In this document: piece by piece, positions 47,301 through 58,832 of the stretch
Layout of the letters: every line of letters starts with the position of its first letter
Position numbering within the stretch: position 1 is the first letter of the stretch
Assembly (NCBI GenBank): GCA_003999685.1
Contig: CP021221.1
Location: 930,001 to 994,000, forward strand
DNA: 64,000 nt
Origin: Taiwanofungus camphoratus
Taxonomy: Eukaryota > Basidiomycota > Agaricomycetes > Polyporales > Taiwanofungaceae
Reading direction: 5' to 3'
The notes under the pieces: generated by a model
The model's input: the letters and a program-made list of their open reading frames with translations, nothing else
What the model was told of the DNA's origin: nothing
Database searches by the model: none
Program-made: the position numbers and the translations under genes

Positions 47301-48642
47301 ATGTTCTGGACCACTGCAGCCGCGGTCCTCATACCCATTTTTCTCCTCCTAGCTGGCTCGCAGATGTTGTTCAGAAGCAAATGGGATCCGCGCGGTCGAG
47401 TTGCGTCCTTCCCCGCGGATCACATCCACCTGCTAATGTATCCGTAGCACTGTTATGTCACTGGCGGCTCATCCGGGCTCGGCCTCGCTCTCGCCATTCT
47501 CCTGACCAGGAAGGGGGCCGACGTGTCTATCGTGGCGCGCAACGAGGAGCGGCTGCACAAGGCACTCGACGAACTGGAGGTAACGTGCGGCCTCAGATGC
47601 ACATTGGCGGACCTGACGCTGCTGTGCCTAGGCGGTCCGCCAAACACCTAATCAGCTACTCAAAGCCTATTCGTACGCGGTCGATAGCGCAGCTGGGGCT
47701 TCGGCCGCGCTGGAGGCGGCGTGCAGGCCACATGGCGGGCGGTGCCCGGACGCCGTGTTCCTGTGTGCGGGTAAGTCCACACCGGGGTTTTTCGTGGAGC
47801 AGGACGAGGCGTCCTTGCGGAAGGGTATGGACGAGACCTATTGGGCACAGGCCTCGTCTGCCTTGGTCTGTGTTCGAGATTGTCGACGCATGTCGTGCCA
47901 CTCAAACCCCCGTGCAGGTTGCTGCGAAGCGCATGGCTCGCCAGCGCGTAAAAGGGAAGATCGTCTTCGTGTCCTCCTTTCTCGGCTACATGTCGATCAT
48001 TGGGTACTCCCCATATTCACCTGGGAAGTTTGCAATACGAGGTGAAGGACTTTTGCGGATCTGTGTCGGAATCTGTGCTGAGCGACACGTGTGGTCAATG
48101 TTAGGCCTTGCGGAAACGCTGCAATCCGAACTTATGCTGTATGGTATCGACGTACACATATGCTTCCCAGGGAGCATATACAGCCCCGGATATGAAGAGG
48201 AAAACAAGACGAAACCCGAAATCACCCTCAAAATCGAGGAATCCGATGGCGGCGCCAAGCCGGACGTGGTCGCCGAGGGGCTCCTGCGGGGTACACATTC
48301 CTGCCGCATCCTGGTCTGACTGCGCCACAGCTTACTTTTGCAGGTGTGCAGAACGGTGACTTCCACATCACGTACGACTTCCTCGGCAGTGTCTTCCGCG
48401 CCTCGACTGCCGGGTCTACACCGCGGAGTCGTCCCCTCGTGGACATGCTGTATGGCTTGATAGGATTCGTAAGGATGTCCCTGTATACTATCTGGACTCA
48501 GCTAACAGTACACAAGATCGCCTTGCCGTTCTGGAGACGATCCGTAGATTCTTCCGTCCGAGCCCATCGGCAAGAACACCAGGAGCGTTTGGCGAGTCGG
48601 GGTTTCTTCGACAGCGGCGAAGCTGATAACACATCGAAGTGA
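47301..48642 (+). CDS. TSC10: 3-ketodihydrosphingosine reductase
   Basis: ER-anchored short-chain dehydrogenase; reduces 3-ketosphinganine to dihydrosphingosine with NADPH in sphingolipid synthesis. It starts MFWTTAAAVLIPIFLLLAGS, an N-terminal membrane anchor. The NADPH-binding motif follows after a first intron: CYVTGGSSGLGLALAILLTR, KGADVSIVARNEERLHKALD. Then come LLKAYSYAVDSAAGASAALE, PDAVFLCAGKSTPGFFVEQD, GMDETYWAQASSAL, KIVFVSSFLGYMSIIGYSPY with the catalytic Y-S-P-G-K, and LAETLQSELMLYGIDVHICF. The C-terminal HITYDFLGSVFRASTAGSTP and a short helical anchor region lead to DSGEADNTSK at 48642. Five introns, one (at about 48030-48104) shorter than 80 nt. All catalytic residues are seen. 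Confidence 0.93.
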
Positions 48643-49613
48643 CAAAGCCAGCTAGGCTTGAAAGACTGGTTTTTCACCCGCGCTGCTCTTCGTCTGTCGC
48701 TGCTCAGCCCTTTCACATCCGGCCCAGCCTGCTCGCCACCATCTATATATTTGCATATTCCCATCGTTGCAATTTTCTGGACGTTCGGTTTGTCAAATGT
48801 CCCTAATTCCCACCTGCATGCTGAACAGTGGAGCAATTACGCATGATTTCATTGGACTCCAGGTTCTCCAGTTACTTCGATGTATCTCCCCGTGCTCCGT
48901 TTATATATCCCTCTCACGCAAGTACTATCTAGAGTTGACGAGCATGGTGATTATCTCGACTGAGGGCACGTTGCTTTGATCAAGACAATGGTAGCTCTTC
49001 GAGAAGACATTCAGTGATCACGCGTTCACCGAGGCTAGTAACTGTTTCCTAGTGCAACAACGATGCGGGTGAAACGAGGGACTGATCATCAAGATACAAG
49101 GAACATAAAAACAGGTATGCGGCGGCAAAGTCTGTCAGAAGGGGCGAAGCCCATATTCTACCAGATAATAATCCGACAAGAAATACGGGCATTAGACCCC
49201 TCATCTTCATATGAAGGGCTCTCTTGGTCCTGCCATTTAGCAACGCAACGGAGGGACATGAAGTCGCTTGCCTGGGTAAGAAAGGGACCGTAGATGTAAG
49301 ATGAAAAACTACAAACGTGATTTCCCCACAAATATAATGAACCGTTTAGGGCAGACACGCAGCAGGTGCGAATATCCGAGCCAATGCAGATGGGGATTTT
49401 CTCCCCGTTAAGGGCCAATTCACCGTCGCCCAATTGGCTTACATGACTGCGGAAACAGCACCGTGTATTCCCTCTCAAAAGGAGGCGGGGACGTCCTCTT
49501 CATCGCTCCAGTCACACAAGTCGTCGAGACAGGTCGTTTGCTAGAAACCTCGTCACATACCCGCCGAAGCAGCGAGCCCAGTGCTCGTACGACCGGCCAG
49601 TCAATCTGTCACA
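48643..49613. other. Intergenic region between TSC10 and the DUF7704 gene
   Basis: About 970 nt. Short frames on both strands (for example 49063-49293 + and 49158-49478 -) lack motifs or conserved splice structure. Nothing else seen. Confidence 0.45.
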
Positions 49614-50175
49614 ATGGCGCCTTCTTCGGCCTTGCCACCCTTCTACTGGTTCGTTTTTGGTCTGTACGAGCCCTTCCTCACCTTTTGTGGGTTTCTGGGA
49701 GCGCTTCGTGATCCGAAGACGGTGAGTCGATATCGTAATGATGTTCGGAAGACAGAGTTGACCCCTGCAGCAGACTCACGACCAGCAGGCACCGTGGCCC
49801 GCTGGCGGACCACCGGACGTACTGCCGCTGGCTACGCGTGTCACCATCCTCCAGCTGGGACATGTCGCAGGTCTCTTGGGCCTGCTGAATCTCTTCGTCC
49901 TTGCGGCCTGCCGCAAACACCTCTTTGCCCAACCCGCGCTGCAGGAGAAGATCGTCCGCGCGCTGCTCACACCCTTACTTCTGGGGGACTTTCTACACAT
50001 TGGAATCACGTTGTGGGCGCTTGGAGACAGGAAGTGGGATGTCTCCAGTTGGGGCGTGATCCTATGGATCACTATTCTGACCGGATTCAGTCTGATGATC
50101 CCAAGGATAACATGGCATATGGGAATTGGTCGCTATGTGGACAAGAGAGATCGTACCACAGCAAAGCGGGTCTGA
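49614..50175 (+). CDS. DUF7704-family integral membrane protein
   Basis: Small fungal membrane protein of unknown function. From ATG 49614, exon 1 gives MAPSSALPPFYWFVFGLYEP and FLTFCGFLGALRDPKT. After one intron of about 65 nt, exon 2 gives LPLATRVTILQLGHVAGLLG, LLNLFVLAACR, RALLTPLLLGDFLHIGITLW, WGVILWITILTGFSLMIPRI and TWHMGIGRYVDKRD, stopping at 50175. Four hydrophobic segments and the FY-FGLYEP start are typical of DUF7704 proteins (recognised from memory). About 165 residues. No pathway can be assigned; neighbours are unrelated. Confidence 0.8.
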
Positions 50176-50576
50176 CTCTTTGGGGATTTCATATTTATAA
50201 GGGATATATAGACATCTAAGGCGGGAAACTTCTACTCTTTCCATTGTCACCTAGCACGAATGATACCACCCTATCGCGAGTCCCAGCTGGAGGTAGCTCG
50301 GTAAAACCTGCAGGAAGGTGGTCAAACATCCCTATAAATCAAAAGTCAGTATACAGCATAACCATGTTTGAAGAGCATATGCAAATCGTCATATTAGATC
50401 AAGACATTTTCACTGGGCACCTGAGTTCTCCCATGGAGCACAAATTGGTTCCCTCGCACCACTTTTCAAGTCATTCGAATATCTAGTAAGATGTCTTGCA
50501 TTATTGACTCACCTAGCGTGAACACTAGACGCCTAGCGATCTATTGGCAATGCGTATCCACATGGAGACCGGGCAG
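50176..50576. other. Convergent intergenic region
   Basis: About 400 nt between two 3' ends. No feature. Confidence 0.4.
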
Positions 50577-51705
50577 CTACCAATGACATGTCTTTGACGA
50601 CGTTTGTTGCGAGGGCGATTGCGAACGGCGAAGCGTTCTCCGTGCATCCCACCAATCCAAAATCCACGACTGAAACAGACCAAACGTTGCGGATGCAACC
50701 CAATAGATCTGTAGGCTCTGTTCATTTCACATGAGCAATGCTCTTGTCAGCGGGAACAGTGAGTGGGACGTACACCAGGAACAACTGCAGCAATGAGAAT
50801 TCGAGCAACCGCCAGGACTCGGAGACTAGTCTGGATGACTTTCCTAGGCTCGATGACTGCCTCTCCTTTGGCGCGTCTAGCAGCAACCCATTGCGCCACT
50901 TTCTTCTGTCGCTCTGATGCTGCAGCACTAACGAACCATCGCGTACTCTCCACGTTCACCAAGGTTATGAGACCGAGGACGATCGGTAAAGTGGCAGTCG
51001 GATCTGAGTGGGCTAGAGAAGTGAGTGTAAGGAACGATTCCGAGTCGAATACAGTGGGAGGCTGTGAAGCCCGCGAGAGGACCATGCTCAAGCCAACGAA
51101 CAGTGGGAGTTGCGTGAGAGGTGGAATTATCATAGTTGGGAGCGGAGAACATTGATGTAGAGCCAGTAAATTATTCTGGCGGACTTTGGCCTGCGACAGG
51201 AATTGTGAGCTCGGTGAGCCATCAGTGCAATGGAAACATACCAATATCTTGGTCCGTTTCGTGACTTCAGCTACGACTGCATCCTTGTTTCCTCGGAACC
51301 CATCATCTTTCATGTCCTGTAGGGCTTTTTTATGTATCTGGGGCATTTCTTGCCGAAGTTGTGGAACCACAAGATTTTCCGCTCTCCATTGGCGATTTTT
51401 TGCCTTAAACCAACGTGAACGTTTGGAAAACTTAAGATTTCCGCCCTAAACGTTTCACTTACCCAGACGGAAAATGGTACAGTGAATACTAGACGAGTGA
51501 CTGCTGTCACGAGGATAATGGTTGTCGAGTACGGGGGAAGGTTCGAAGGAAGGGGTAGCGCAATAGCTAAGTCAAGGAAGCCCTCAGAGAGTCCTTGTAC
51601 TGCTGACGAGACAAATTTGCGAGTGGAGGCCGAGCCGTGGGGGTAATATCCCCGTACACGAGGAGAATATCTGACCGTCCACGATCCAATCCTCGAGGTG
51701 AGCAT
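50577..51705 (-). CDS. COX18: Mitochondrial inner-membrane insertase COX18 (OXA1/YidC family)
   Basis: Inner-membrane insertase that exports the C-terminal tail of Cox2 during cytochrome oxidase assembly. It starts MLTSRIGSWTVRYSPRVRGY at 51705, an Arg/Ser-rich presequence. Then LSEGFLDLAIALPLPSNLPP and YSTTIILVTAVTRLVFTVPF (span 1), VVPQLRQEMPQIHKKALQDM, VVAEVTKRTK, TMIIPPLTQLPLFVGLSMVL (span 2), LPIVLGLITLVNVESTRWFV (span 3) and VLAVARILIAAVVP (span 4). A further exon gives QIYWVASATFGLFQSWILDW (span 5) and ends SKTCHW at 50577. The last exon is easy to miss because a stop in the preceding intron appears to end the frame near 50747. COX18 is favoured over OXA1 by the short matrix tail and the central motif DAVVAEVTKRTK. 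Confidence 0.87.
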
Positions 51706-52002
51706 CGATCCTGCGTTATGCGCGACTGATCATGTCTGCGAGTTGCCGAATCCGGTCTGCTTCCGAGCAAGCCGCCGTGTTCATTGTGCGAGTTGATACA
51801 GACAACACCCTTCAATTCACATATCTTACGCTCGTTCTATAACGAAATATCAACACTCGTCGTGTACAAAGTCAACATGGGAGACGCCTTCAGCAATATT
51901 GATGTATGTAAGAGATGACATAAGTGTGTGATACGGCATATGATCATAGCCTAGGTAATGGAATTGCCCATGCCACTCCCGAGACCTATCAGCGGGCTGC
52001 CC

Positions 52003-52778
52003 TCAGAAAGCCATCTGGTGAGGGAACTGGCCCTTTGACAAGCCCCAACTGGACTTGAGATACTTGTTCAGACTCTCCGTCTTCTTGATGGCGGCGATAA
52101 CTGCAGCGTCCACTGTCTTTTGATCGCCAGACCTCGATTCAGGGAAAGACTCCTTCTCCTTGGGTTTTCCCTCAGAGAAGAATTCTGCTTCCGCAGAACG
52201 GGGGCCCTTGGTAGAGGGTTTCGCAAAGTACGAGTCGTTGACTTTCTCATCAACCTAGTAGGCATTTGGAACGTGTTAAAACGTCTGAAGAAAGTAGTAA
52301 CAATAGAACGTACTTTGAAATCACCGAGATCGAGCTTCGTTGAGGTGGCAATAACATAGGCCTGGTTCACCCGGCGGAGGGGAACACCATTGACCTTGAA
52401 GGGACCCGTCACCAACAGCAGTCCACTCTCAAGCTGCTTCAAGAACACCACTCGCTTTCCCCGGTAACGACCCGCCAATAAAATAAGTACGGTTCCGGGA
52501 GTAATTGACGAACGAAGCTTCGTTGGCTTAGGAGACTTGCGACTTTTCTTCGGCTGGCGCACATCCTCAGCAGGGTAGAAGCGGGGTGCTTTTGCTGTTG
52601 GGACTAGACGCTTCCCACCATTCTTCTCCCCTCCAACCTCAACCTCTTTGGTCGCTGCGACTTCAGCAGCAGCCGGCTTCTCAGATTTTTTCTGGCCCTT
52701 GTAGAGACCGCGACGGGAGAAGACTTGGGAGCGCGAAAGCCGCCCAATGCCGGGGACGAGTTCTTTGCTACGGGCCAT
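52003..52778 (-). CDS. RPL6: 60S ribosomal protein eL6 (RPL6)
   Basis: Structural protein of the large ribosomal subunit. It starts [20 protein letters not shown] at 52778. The core [40 protein letters not shown] and [20 protein letters not shown] is diagnostic of eL6 with its KOW-type fold. An intron of about 55 nt (52257-52312 region) precedes [20 protein letters not shown]. The C-terminal exon ends [17 protein letters not shown] at 52003. Sequence just 5' of the ATG on the coding strand (CTATACATGACAG) looks like an acceptor, so a 5' UTR intron ending exactly at the start codon is possible. Divergent from the nucleotidase gene. Confidence 0.96.
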
Positions 52779-53164
52779 CTGTCATGTATAGAGTCAGTGC
52801 TGTAAGAGAAAATGCAAACCTCATTCAGTCGACGGCTGCATCCATGCCCCGCTGCCCACATCCATCCTCAACGCCCGTCTTGTAACAAAATCCAACAAGC
52901 CAGACCTCACCTAAGGCCTCTGCAGCACGTCTCCAACCCTAATGAGGCCATGAAAACACTCACCGAGTGGATCTTGAGGGTTTGCTGGACTCTGTTGACC
53001 GCCCTTCGGTAAAGATTCGTGGTTGCGGATATGCTTAGTCAGCACTGGCTGGCCAAGATAGGACAGTGATCGACTAATTGGGAAACGTGGCAGTCATTCG
53101 CTGTGATTGGCCGCGACATCTTTCTATACCGCGCAACATACAGTGGCCGGGCCTCCTAGCAATT
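52779..53164. other. Divergent promoter of RPL6 and the nucleotidase gene
   Basis: About 390 nt between start codons. A possible RPL6 5' UTR intron lies at its left end. No specific factor site is claimed. Confidence 0.4.
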
Positions 53165-54179
53165 ATGGCGGCAGACAGACAAAGTAAGACAGCAATTTTT
53201 TCATTCATTGCCTAACGAAAATCAATTATCGTAGGTGACGCTCGGTACATAGTCTGGCTGGATATCGACAACACCTTATACTCAGCAAGCGCGCAAATCT
53301 CGCAGGCGATGGGAGAACGCATCCATGGTCCTGAGCAGCCTTCTTCTCTATCCTGGTACTTGGACGTGCTCACATCAACGTCATCTCAGCCTACTTTGTT
53401 GCTCTTGGCTTTCCTGAAGAAGAGGCTTCAGAACTGCACCATAGATATTACACCGAGTACGGCCTTGCCCTCCGTGGCTTAGTGCGGCACCACGACATCG
53501 GTCAGTGGCTTTGGGATCGCTCATAATATTCCATTTATAGAACTGTACCGTCCAGACCCATTGGATTTCGACCGCAAGTGCGATGGGTCTCTACCTTTAG
53601 AAAACATGCTCAAGCCTGATCCCCAGCTTCGAAAGCTTCTAGAAGATATTGATCGCAGTAAAGCACGCGTGTGGGGTTTGACGAACGCGTATCGCACCGT
53701 ATGTAGTTGACAACTATTGACTACTGATCACTTTGACTCACGAGCTTCTAGCATGCTGAACGAGTCTTACACATTTTGGGCATTGAGGACCAATTAGATG
53801 GTCTTGTGTATTGCGATTACTCGAAGCCTAACTTTGCATGTAAACCAGAGGCGGAGTTTTTCCATGATGTATGCGTTTTGACCGGATGTACTTCTCACCA
53901 GCGTGCTGACCATTCGTCTAGGCCCTCAAGAAGGCGGTTGTGACAGACCCATCGAAGTGTCTTTTCGTTGATGACAGTAGAAAAAATGTCGATGCTGCAC
54001 GAATTTTAGGATGGGGAAGATGTGTTCATTTCTGTGAACGCGGTATGATAGCTGTCGAGGGTGGTAAGGCCAAGGAAATTGGCAGAGACGTGATCGAAGG
54101 CGTGGATGCCAGTGGTATAGTCACAATCTCCACCTTACAAGAGTTACGAATTGTTTGGCCTGACATTTTCAAGGGTTAG
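53165..54179 (+). CDS. SDT1: Pyrimidine/UMP 5'-nucleotidase, Sdt1/Phm8 type (HAD family)
   Basis: HAD hydrolase that dephosphorylates nucleoside monophosphates. ATG 53165 opens a seven-codon exon (MAADRQS) and the next exon carries HAD motif I: RYIVWLDIDNTLYSASAQIS. After an intron, YFVALGFPEEEASELHHRYY and TEYGLALRGLVRHHDI form the cap helices typical of this subfamily. Motif II lies in KARVWGLTNAYRTHAERVLH and motifs III/IV in SKCLFVDDSRKNVDAARILG. The C-terminus reads STLQELRIVWPDIFKG. Six exons with short introns. The nucleophile DxDxT is DIDNT and the terminal DD pair is intact, so it should be active. SDT1 and PHM8 cannot be separated by eye. Confidence 0.9.
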
Positions 54180-54280
54180 AACAATGAGGCGCATATCAGA
54201 AGACAAGAAGGATCGACTAGCAGGACGATTCAATTAGAGATCAGACACGCCTTTCCATGTACAACATAGTTCTGTTATTA

Positions 54281-55794
54281 ATACAGCATCACTGCCACCA
54301 CTTGGGCGGACTCTGTCACCTCAAGAATAATGCCATCGTAACCGAGGAGACCTGTACCGTCAGTTTCATAAGGTATCAGTGGCGATCATATCGGGAGAAC
54401 GTACGTGTCTTCGAACTGGGCAAGGTAAGGCCATCTTCTTCATCGGTCCGGTCCAGCAGCATGGATGGCGGCGATTCTCCAGGACTCAGGAAATGACTAA
54501 TATCTTCAGCCTACATTCTCCCGATCAGAATAACTCATCGGCGACACAACAAAGACTTGGATTGTACCCTGTCATAAAAGCGCACCCTCGGAGGAGACTC
54601 TGAGAAAAAATTGTGAGTGAGAATTCTTTCGCAGAGACTCGCAATAACAAACCATCCTCGTCGTCTTCCGGTTTTCCCTCTATTTCCCATGGACATCGCT
54701 TGTAGCGTTGAAACAAGGGTGTCCCAGGCTATTTTCTGAGATAGGTCGCAAAATAATCACATTGATGCACTGACATACCACGTTTGAATGAAGAATAATC
54801 TTTTTCACAATATGCGTGGTACCCGAAACAAGAAAGTCCACTCCATGCTGTAGATAATTGTAAAAATCTTGGCAAGGACGTCGTCAATAAGATAGTCGTG
54901 CACGAATGTATCGTGTCTCACAGTCTGTGTCTGTATCATCATCTGTACTTCCTTGTCTTGAGTGAATAGTCATTCTGTCATCCTCTTTGTAATGCACCCG
55001 AAGCGGCGGACCCAGGTCACAGGTCAAATCCTGAGCTGTGCTCATGCCTATTCGTATTCGAACAAGTTCTGTCGTTGACGGGAAGAAATACAACGTGACT
55101 CCATCATGAACCTAAGCGCAGGTCAGCTATATCGGAGTCAATGGAGTATTTTCGATAACAGTACCTTCGCTACCGCCCTCTGAACATCGCCAAACATAGC
55201 AGGACATTCGAGTACTTCATCCAGAGCGTCTCTGACTTCTCCATCAGGACTCTTCTGCGATATGATAACTCTCTTGACTTCTTGCATCCGATCATCGTGG
55301 TGTGACACTGGGCCTTTTAGTCCGTCGCCTCTACCGTCTTCCTCGAAGCTAAAGGAGACGCCGGGGTATCGCAAATCATCCCCTGGGTACGTCGGTCCAA
55401 AGGTTCGACTCACACCTAATCTTCTAAGAACTTCTTCGCTGGAAGATAGTATAGTTTCCTTGTATTTCAAGGTAACAGGTGGGTTGGGGTCCCTCAGTCT
55501 CCGAAGACAAATGGTATGCAACCGCTGATGGTGGCTGGAGAACAGAAGGTCGAGGTGAGGCCGTATGTGCAAAATAACGGGTGTCGTAGGAGAGTCTGGA
55601 TCATATTTGACATCAACCAGAGGGAATGCATGTTGCATTCTACGCAATAGGTCCAATACGTTCCAAAGCGACGACCCTTGAGAGCCCTCATCAGCTGGAT
55701 CTCGCATCGATGCGAAGCTGCATTCACACTTACCAATCTCAAACATACCAAGACCTGAACCAGGTCGTATATCGACTTCGAGAGTGGAAAACAT
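54281..55794 (-). CDS. PHAF1: PHAF1/UPF0183 family protein (autophagy-linked)
   Basis: Conserved eukaryotic protein; the human relative associates with autophagic membranes. It starts MFSTLEVDIRPGSGLGMFEI at 55794 (the usual MLDLEV...G start). Exons then give LWNVLDLLRRMQHAFPLVDV, LHIRPHLDLLFSSHHQRLHT, ILSSSEEVLRRLGVSRTFGP, TYPGDDLRYPGVSFSFEED and DLGPPLRVHYKEDDRMTIHS. Later short exons, recovered by splicing, give FYNYLQHGVDFLVSGTTHIV, KKIILHSNVPGTPLFQRYKR, PPRVRFYDRVQ, SMLLDRTDEEDGLTLPSSKT and LLGYDGIILEVTESAQVVAV, ending MLY at 54281. The gene extends well beyond the last long frame at 55138. An upstream in-frame ATG at about 55836 is possible. Confidence 0.88.
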
Positions 55795-55897
55795 GTTGGG
55801 GTCGACGTCACTGTGAATGGTTCCGCCAGAGCCCATCCAATCCGAGTCCAAGTATGGTTATGGCCGCAAGCTTTCCCGTTTTGGAAGGTGCGATCGG

Positions 55898-55926
55898 ACG
55901 CGACTTCGACGCGTCGCGTCGCGTCG
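55898..55926. promoter_or_regulatory. MluI-box/E2F-like CGCG cluster in the PHAF1/DPB2 promoter
   Basis: In the 227 bp between divergent start codons lies ACGCGA (55898-55903), then ACGCGT (55909-55914), running into further CGCGTCG copies. This resembles tandem MBF/E2F sites. DPB2 is a replication gene, so G1/S control would make sense. Motif-based only. Confidence 0.45.
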
Positions 55927-56021
55927 AGCCTCAATCTCGTGTTCTGTGCTCATTTCCACTAACACCCAAGCCACATTATTCTATTGTTCAAAAAATTCTC
56001 TTTTTCGAAAACAGTCAAAAT

Positions 56022-58272
56022 ATGGCAGACTCAAGGCAAAGAGTGATCATTAAGGTGCTGTTCTCGAATGTTTGGAGGCCACCGAGGCCAAGCTGCTGAA
56101 GTACAGTCTAGGTATTCCGCAAATACAGCCATTCTCTCGGGCCTGAAGCACTGGACTTTTTGGAAGAAATTCTTGATAGGCATGAGATTGCGGACGACGA
56201 TGTCGAATTCTCCATTGAGTGGGTTGCGAAAGAATATACTAAACAAGATGGTAAGTTCTTGGTAATCAGCAGCACTATCATATCAGGGATAATTGGTCCG
56301 TTAGATGCGCAAATGAAAGTCTCGCTAGATGTACTACAAAGAGTATACGACGCTTTCCAGAGCTCCAACGATAGCCAAAGTCAAGGGGAACAAGATGTCC
56401 TGGATCCGGATAGTCACCTATTTGTCGTCAATGTGTTCGATATGCCCTTGTGGCATTGGTCACTAGAAAGAAGTACTTTCGAGAGGTAAGGCGAATTTTG
56501 GAGAAAAAAATTTCTTGACTTCAACAGACTGCATGGCACAGGGCAGCGGGGCCACTTACAATATCTGGATCAGCCGATTCTCGGATCATGGCAATGCGAA
56601 ACAGACTCAATATTATCAGGCAGACAGTCCTGCGAAACGACCATTTTTCACCATCTACCTTACCCTCTCGTAATCGTGAACATCTTCTCACTGTAAGGCT
56701 TTTCATTCCTCACGTATCTGCTCAGCTGCTGGACTCGACCGGTAGTTGAGATCGACGAAACAACTCCTCGGACGCGCAGGAGACCGCTTTCTATTGTTTG
56801 GTATGCTTTCTCATTCTAAGGAAGGGAAGCTCTGTCTCGAAGACCAAGACGGTGCAGTCGAGCTAGATTTTTCGCAATTGGTAAGTCGTTTTGCACAACT
56901 TGGATACACGGCATTCCTCATGGAGGGAAACCAGGATCAACCAAGTGAAGGGCTTTTCACGGAAGGGTGTTTTGCACTCGTGGAGGGTGATTACACGGAT
57001 GATGGGACTCTCATAGTCATAGCCGTCGGTCATCCTCCCTGTGAAAGTCGAGAAACTGCACGGTCGGTACAATACAACGTGGATCATAGATCATTGATCA
57101 AACTAGTGTAGGTCAATTTATGGCCATGTCGATTTTCTTGGCAAAGGCTCGACCACCTTGCTAGAGGATGTAAGGCCTGCCCTTCAGACAGAATGTAGGA
57201 GCTGGCGATTCCTGACATCGCTGTTTTCCAGGCGCAGTTGGCGGCTCGTGTACGGCTCGAGCTCTCCGATTTGCGTTTCTTTGTACTTTCGGATGTATGG
57301 TTAGATCACCCAGACACTTTGCGCGGGCTTCGGAAGATGCTTGATCATTGCATGGAGAACAGTTTTATACCCAAGGTTATGATATTTTGTGGCAACTTCA
57401 GTAGTCGTGGGATTCCTCAAGGCAATGGTAGAGAAGTTCGAAAATTCCAAGGTTTCGCATATTCAGTTCCTATGCGCACCGTGTTCTGATTTATCATGGC
57501 TTGTTAGACAGCTTCGACTCCCTCGCCGATTTGATCGCTGCCTACCCTCTGATCACGCGCATAACACACTTTGTCTTCGTTCCAGGGCCTCTAGATATAA
57601 CTGTCAACTCTATACTACCCCGTCGGCCCCTTTTATCTTCCTTCGTCTCTCGTCTGAAATCAAGGATACCTAAAGTGCATTTTGCTACAAATCCGTGCCG
57701 TATCAAATTCTTTGAGCAAGAAATAGTGGTATTCAGGGAGGATCTCATGGCGAAGATGCTTCGGAGTCTTGTTGGCGTCAAGCCCGATGTCAGAAACGAC
57801 GACTTGAAACGCTATGTGGGCTCGCAGAAATTTTTCGAAAGTATACAAAGCTTCTGACAAATTTTCAAGCTTGTGCAATCTATCCTCGATCAAAGTCATC
57901 TTGTTCCTCTCACCAATTCCATCCAGCCCGTATTGTCGGACTTTGACCACACTCTTCGTCTATATCCACTCCCGACTGCGGTGCGTACAGTAGTCTCTTT
58001 GGACATCTCGTACCCGGACCGGACTCACTGTTATCGTTCGCAACGAATGTAAAGGTTGTCCTGGCAGATAGATATGACAGATTTCAAATGACATACGAAG
58101 GCTGTCACGTATTCAATCCTGGGAGCTTCATCGGAAATTCGTTCACATTCTCGGCATATACTCCTTCGCGGAGGGAATCCGAGGAGTGGTGGGTAGTCAG
58201 ATCTGTCAAGTATATTGAATTTTTCTAATCATTATATGTGGTAGCATCTTGGATATGGATCCTGAGGATTAG
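56022..58272 (+). CDS. DPB2: DNA polymerase epsilon subunit B
   Basis: Essential non-catalytic subunit of the leading-strand polymerase, linking it to the CMG helicase. Exon 1 is tiny ([11 protein letters not shown] from 56022). Exon 2 gives [40 protein letters not shown], the N-terminal helical domain. Later: [40 protein letters not shown] (conserved RY..I.QR region), [80 protein letters not shown] (inactive calcineurin-like fold), [40 protein letters not shown] and [20 protein letters not shown]. It ends at the TAG at 58270-58272. As usual for B-subunits, the phosphoesterase metal ligands are not conserved (FCGNFS rather than GGNHE/D). Many short introns. Confidence 0.94.
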
Positions 58273-58832
58273 CTTGACCTGCAACAAAAGCAGCCTTCAC
58301 GACTGCCGTCCATTCATAATGTATATTAGCAAGTTATGATCGACAGCTCATGTTAATCATAAGTGGCATTTGCGAGCAAGACCTTGACCTCCTCAATCTC
58401 GCCCCCCCGCAAACGACGAGACATGTTGAGATTTCATCCTACTTTGTTTGGCTTCTAGCGTTTTTACATCTATGCATTCGGCTTGATGCCGGTATCCCAG
58501 TCGGGAAATCATACTTGCGAGTTCGATCGAGATTTATACGTCATTTTACACGGCAGGTCTCGGCATTTCACGTGGGAAGTGTGAATGGCCGAATTTCGGA
58601 GGCGCGTTTGGCTTGGCGTCTGCAACCTGCGCTGAGGTGCACGGCTCAAGCCTCAAGCTCATGATTCGACCACCATCTGGCCACTGGACAACGTGTATCC
58701 TTGGTCTACATGCTGTACAGCCATCTCTACATTTAATCTCATACACGTCCTGAACATACTTGCGGATACCCCTCGCTTTCTTTCAAAGCTCCCTGTCGAG
58801 AGCCCGAAAGTACTCGGTCATCGAAGACGAAC
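58273..58832. other. Intergenic region upstream of FMP27
   Basis: About 560 nt with short frames in several directions but no recognisable product. Presumed promoter and 5' UTR of FMP27. Confidence 0.4.

Noticed and set aside
58350-58664. Plus-strand frame of about 100 codons upstream of FMP27
   Set aside because: Starts with ATG but has no recognisable motif and no clean splice to FMP27, whose own start with membrane anchors at 58833 fits the family.
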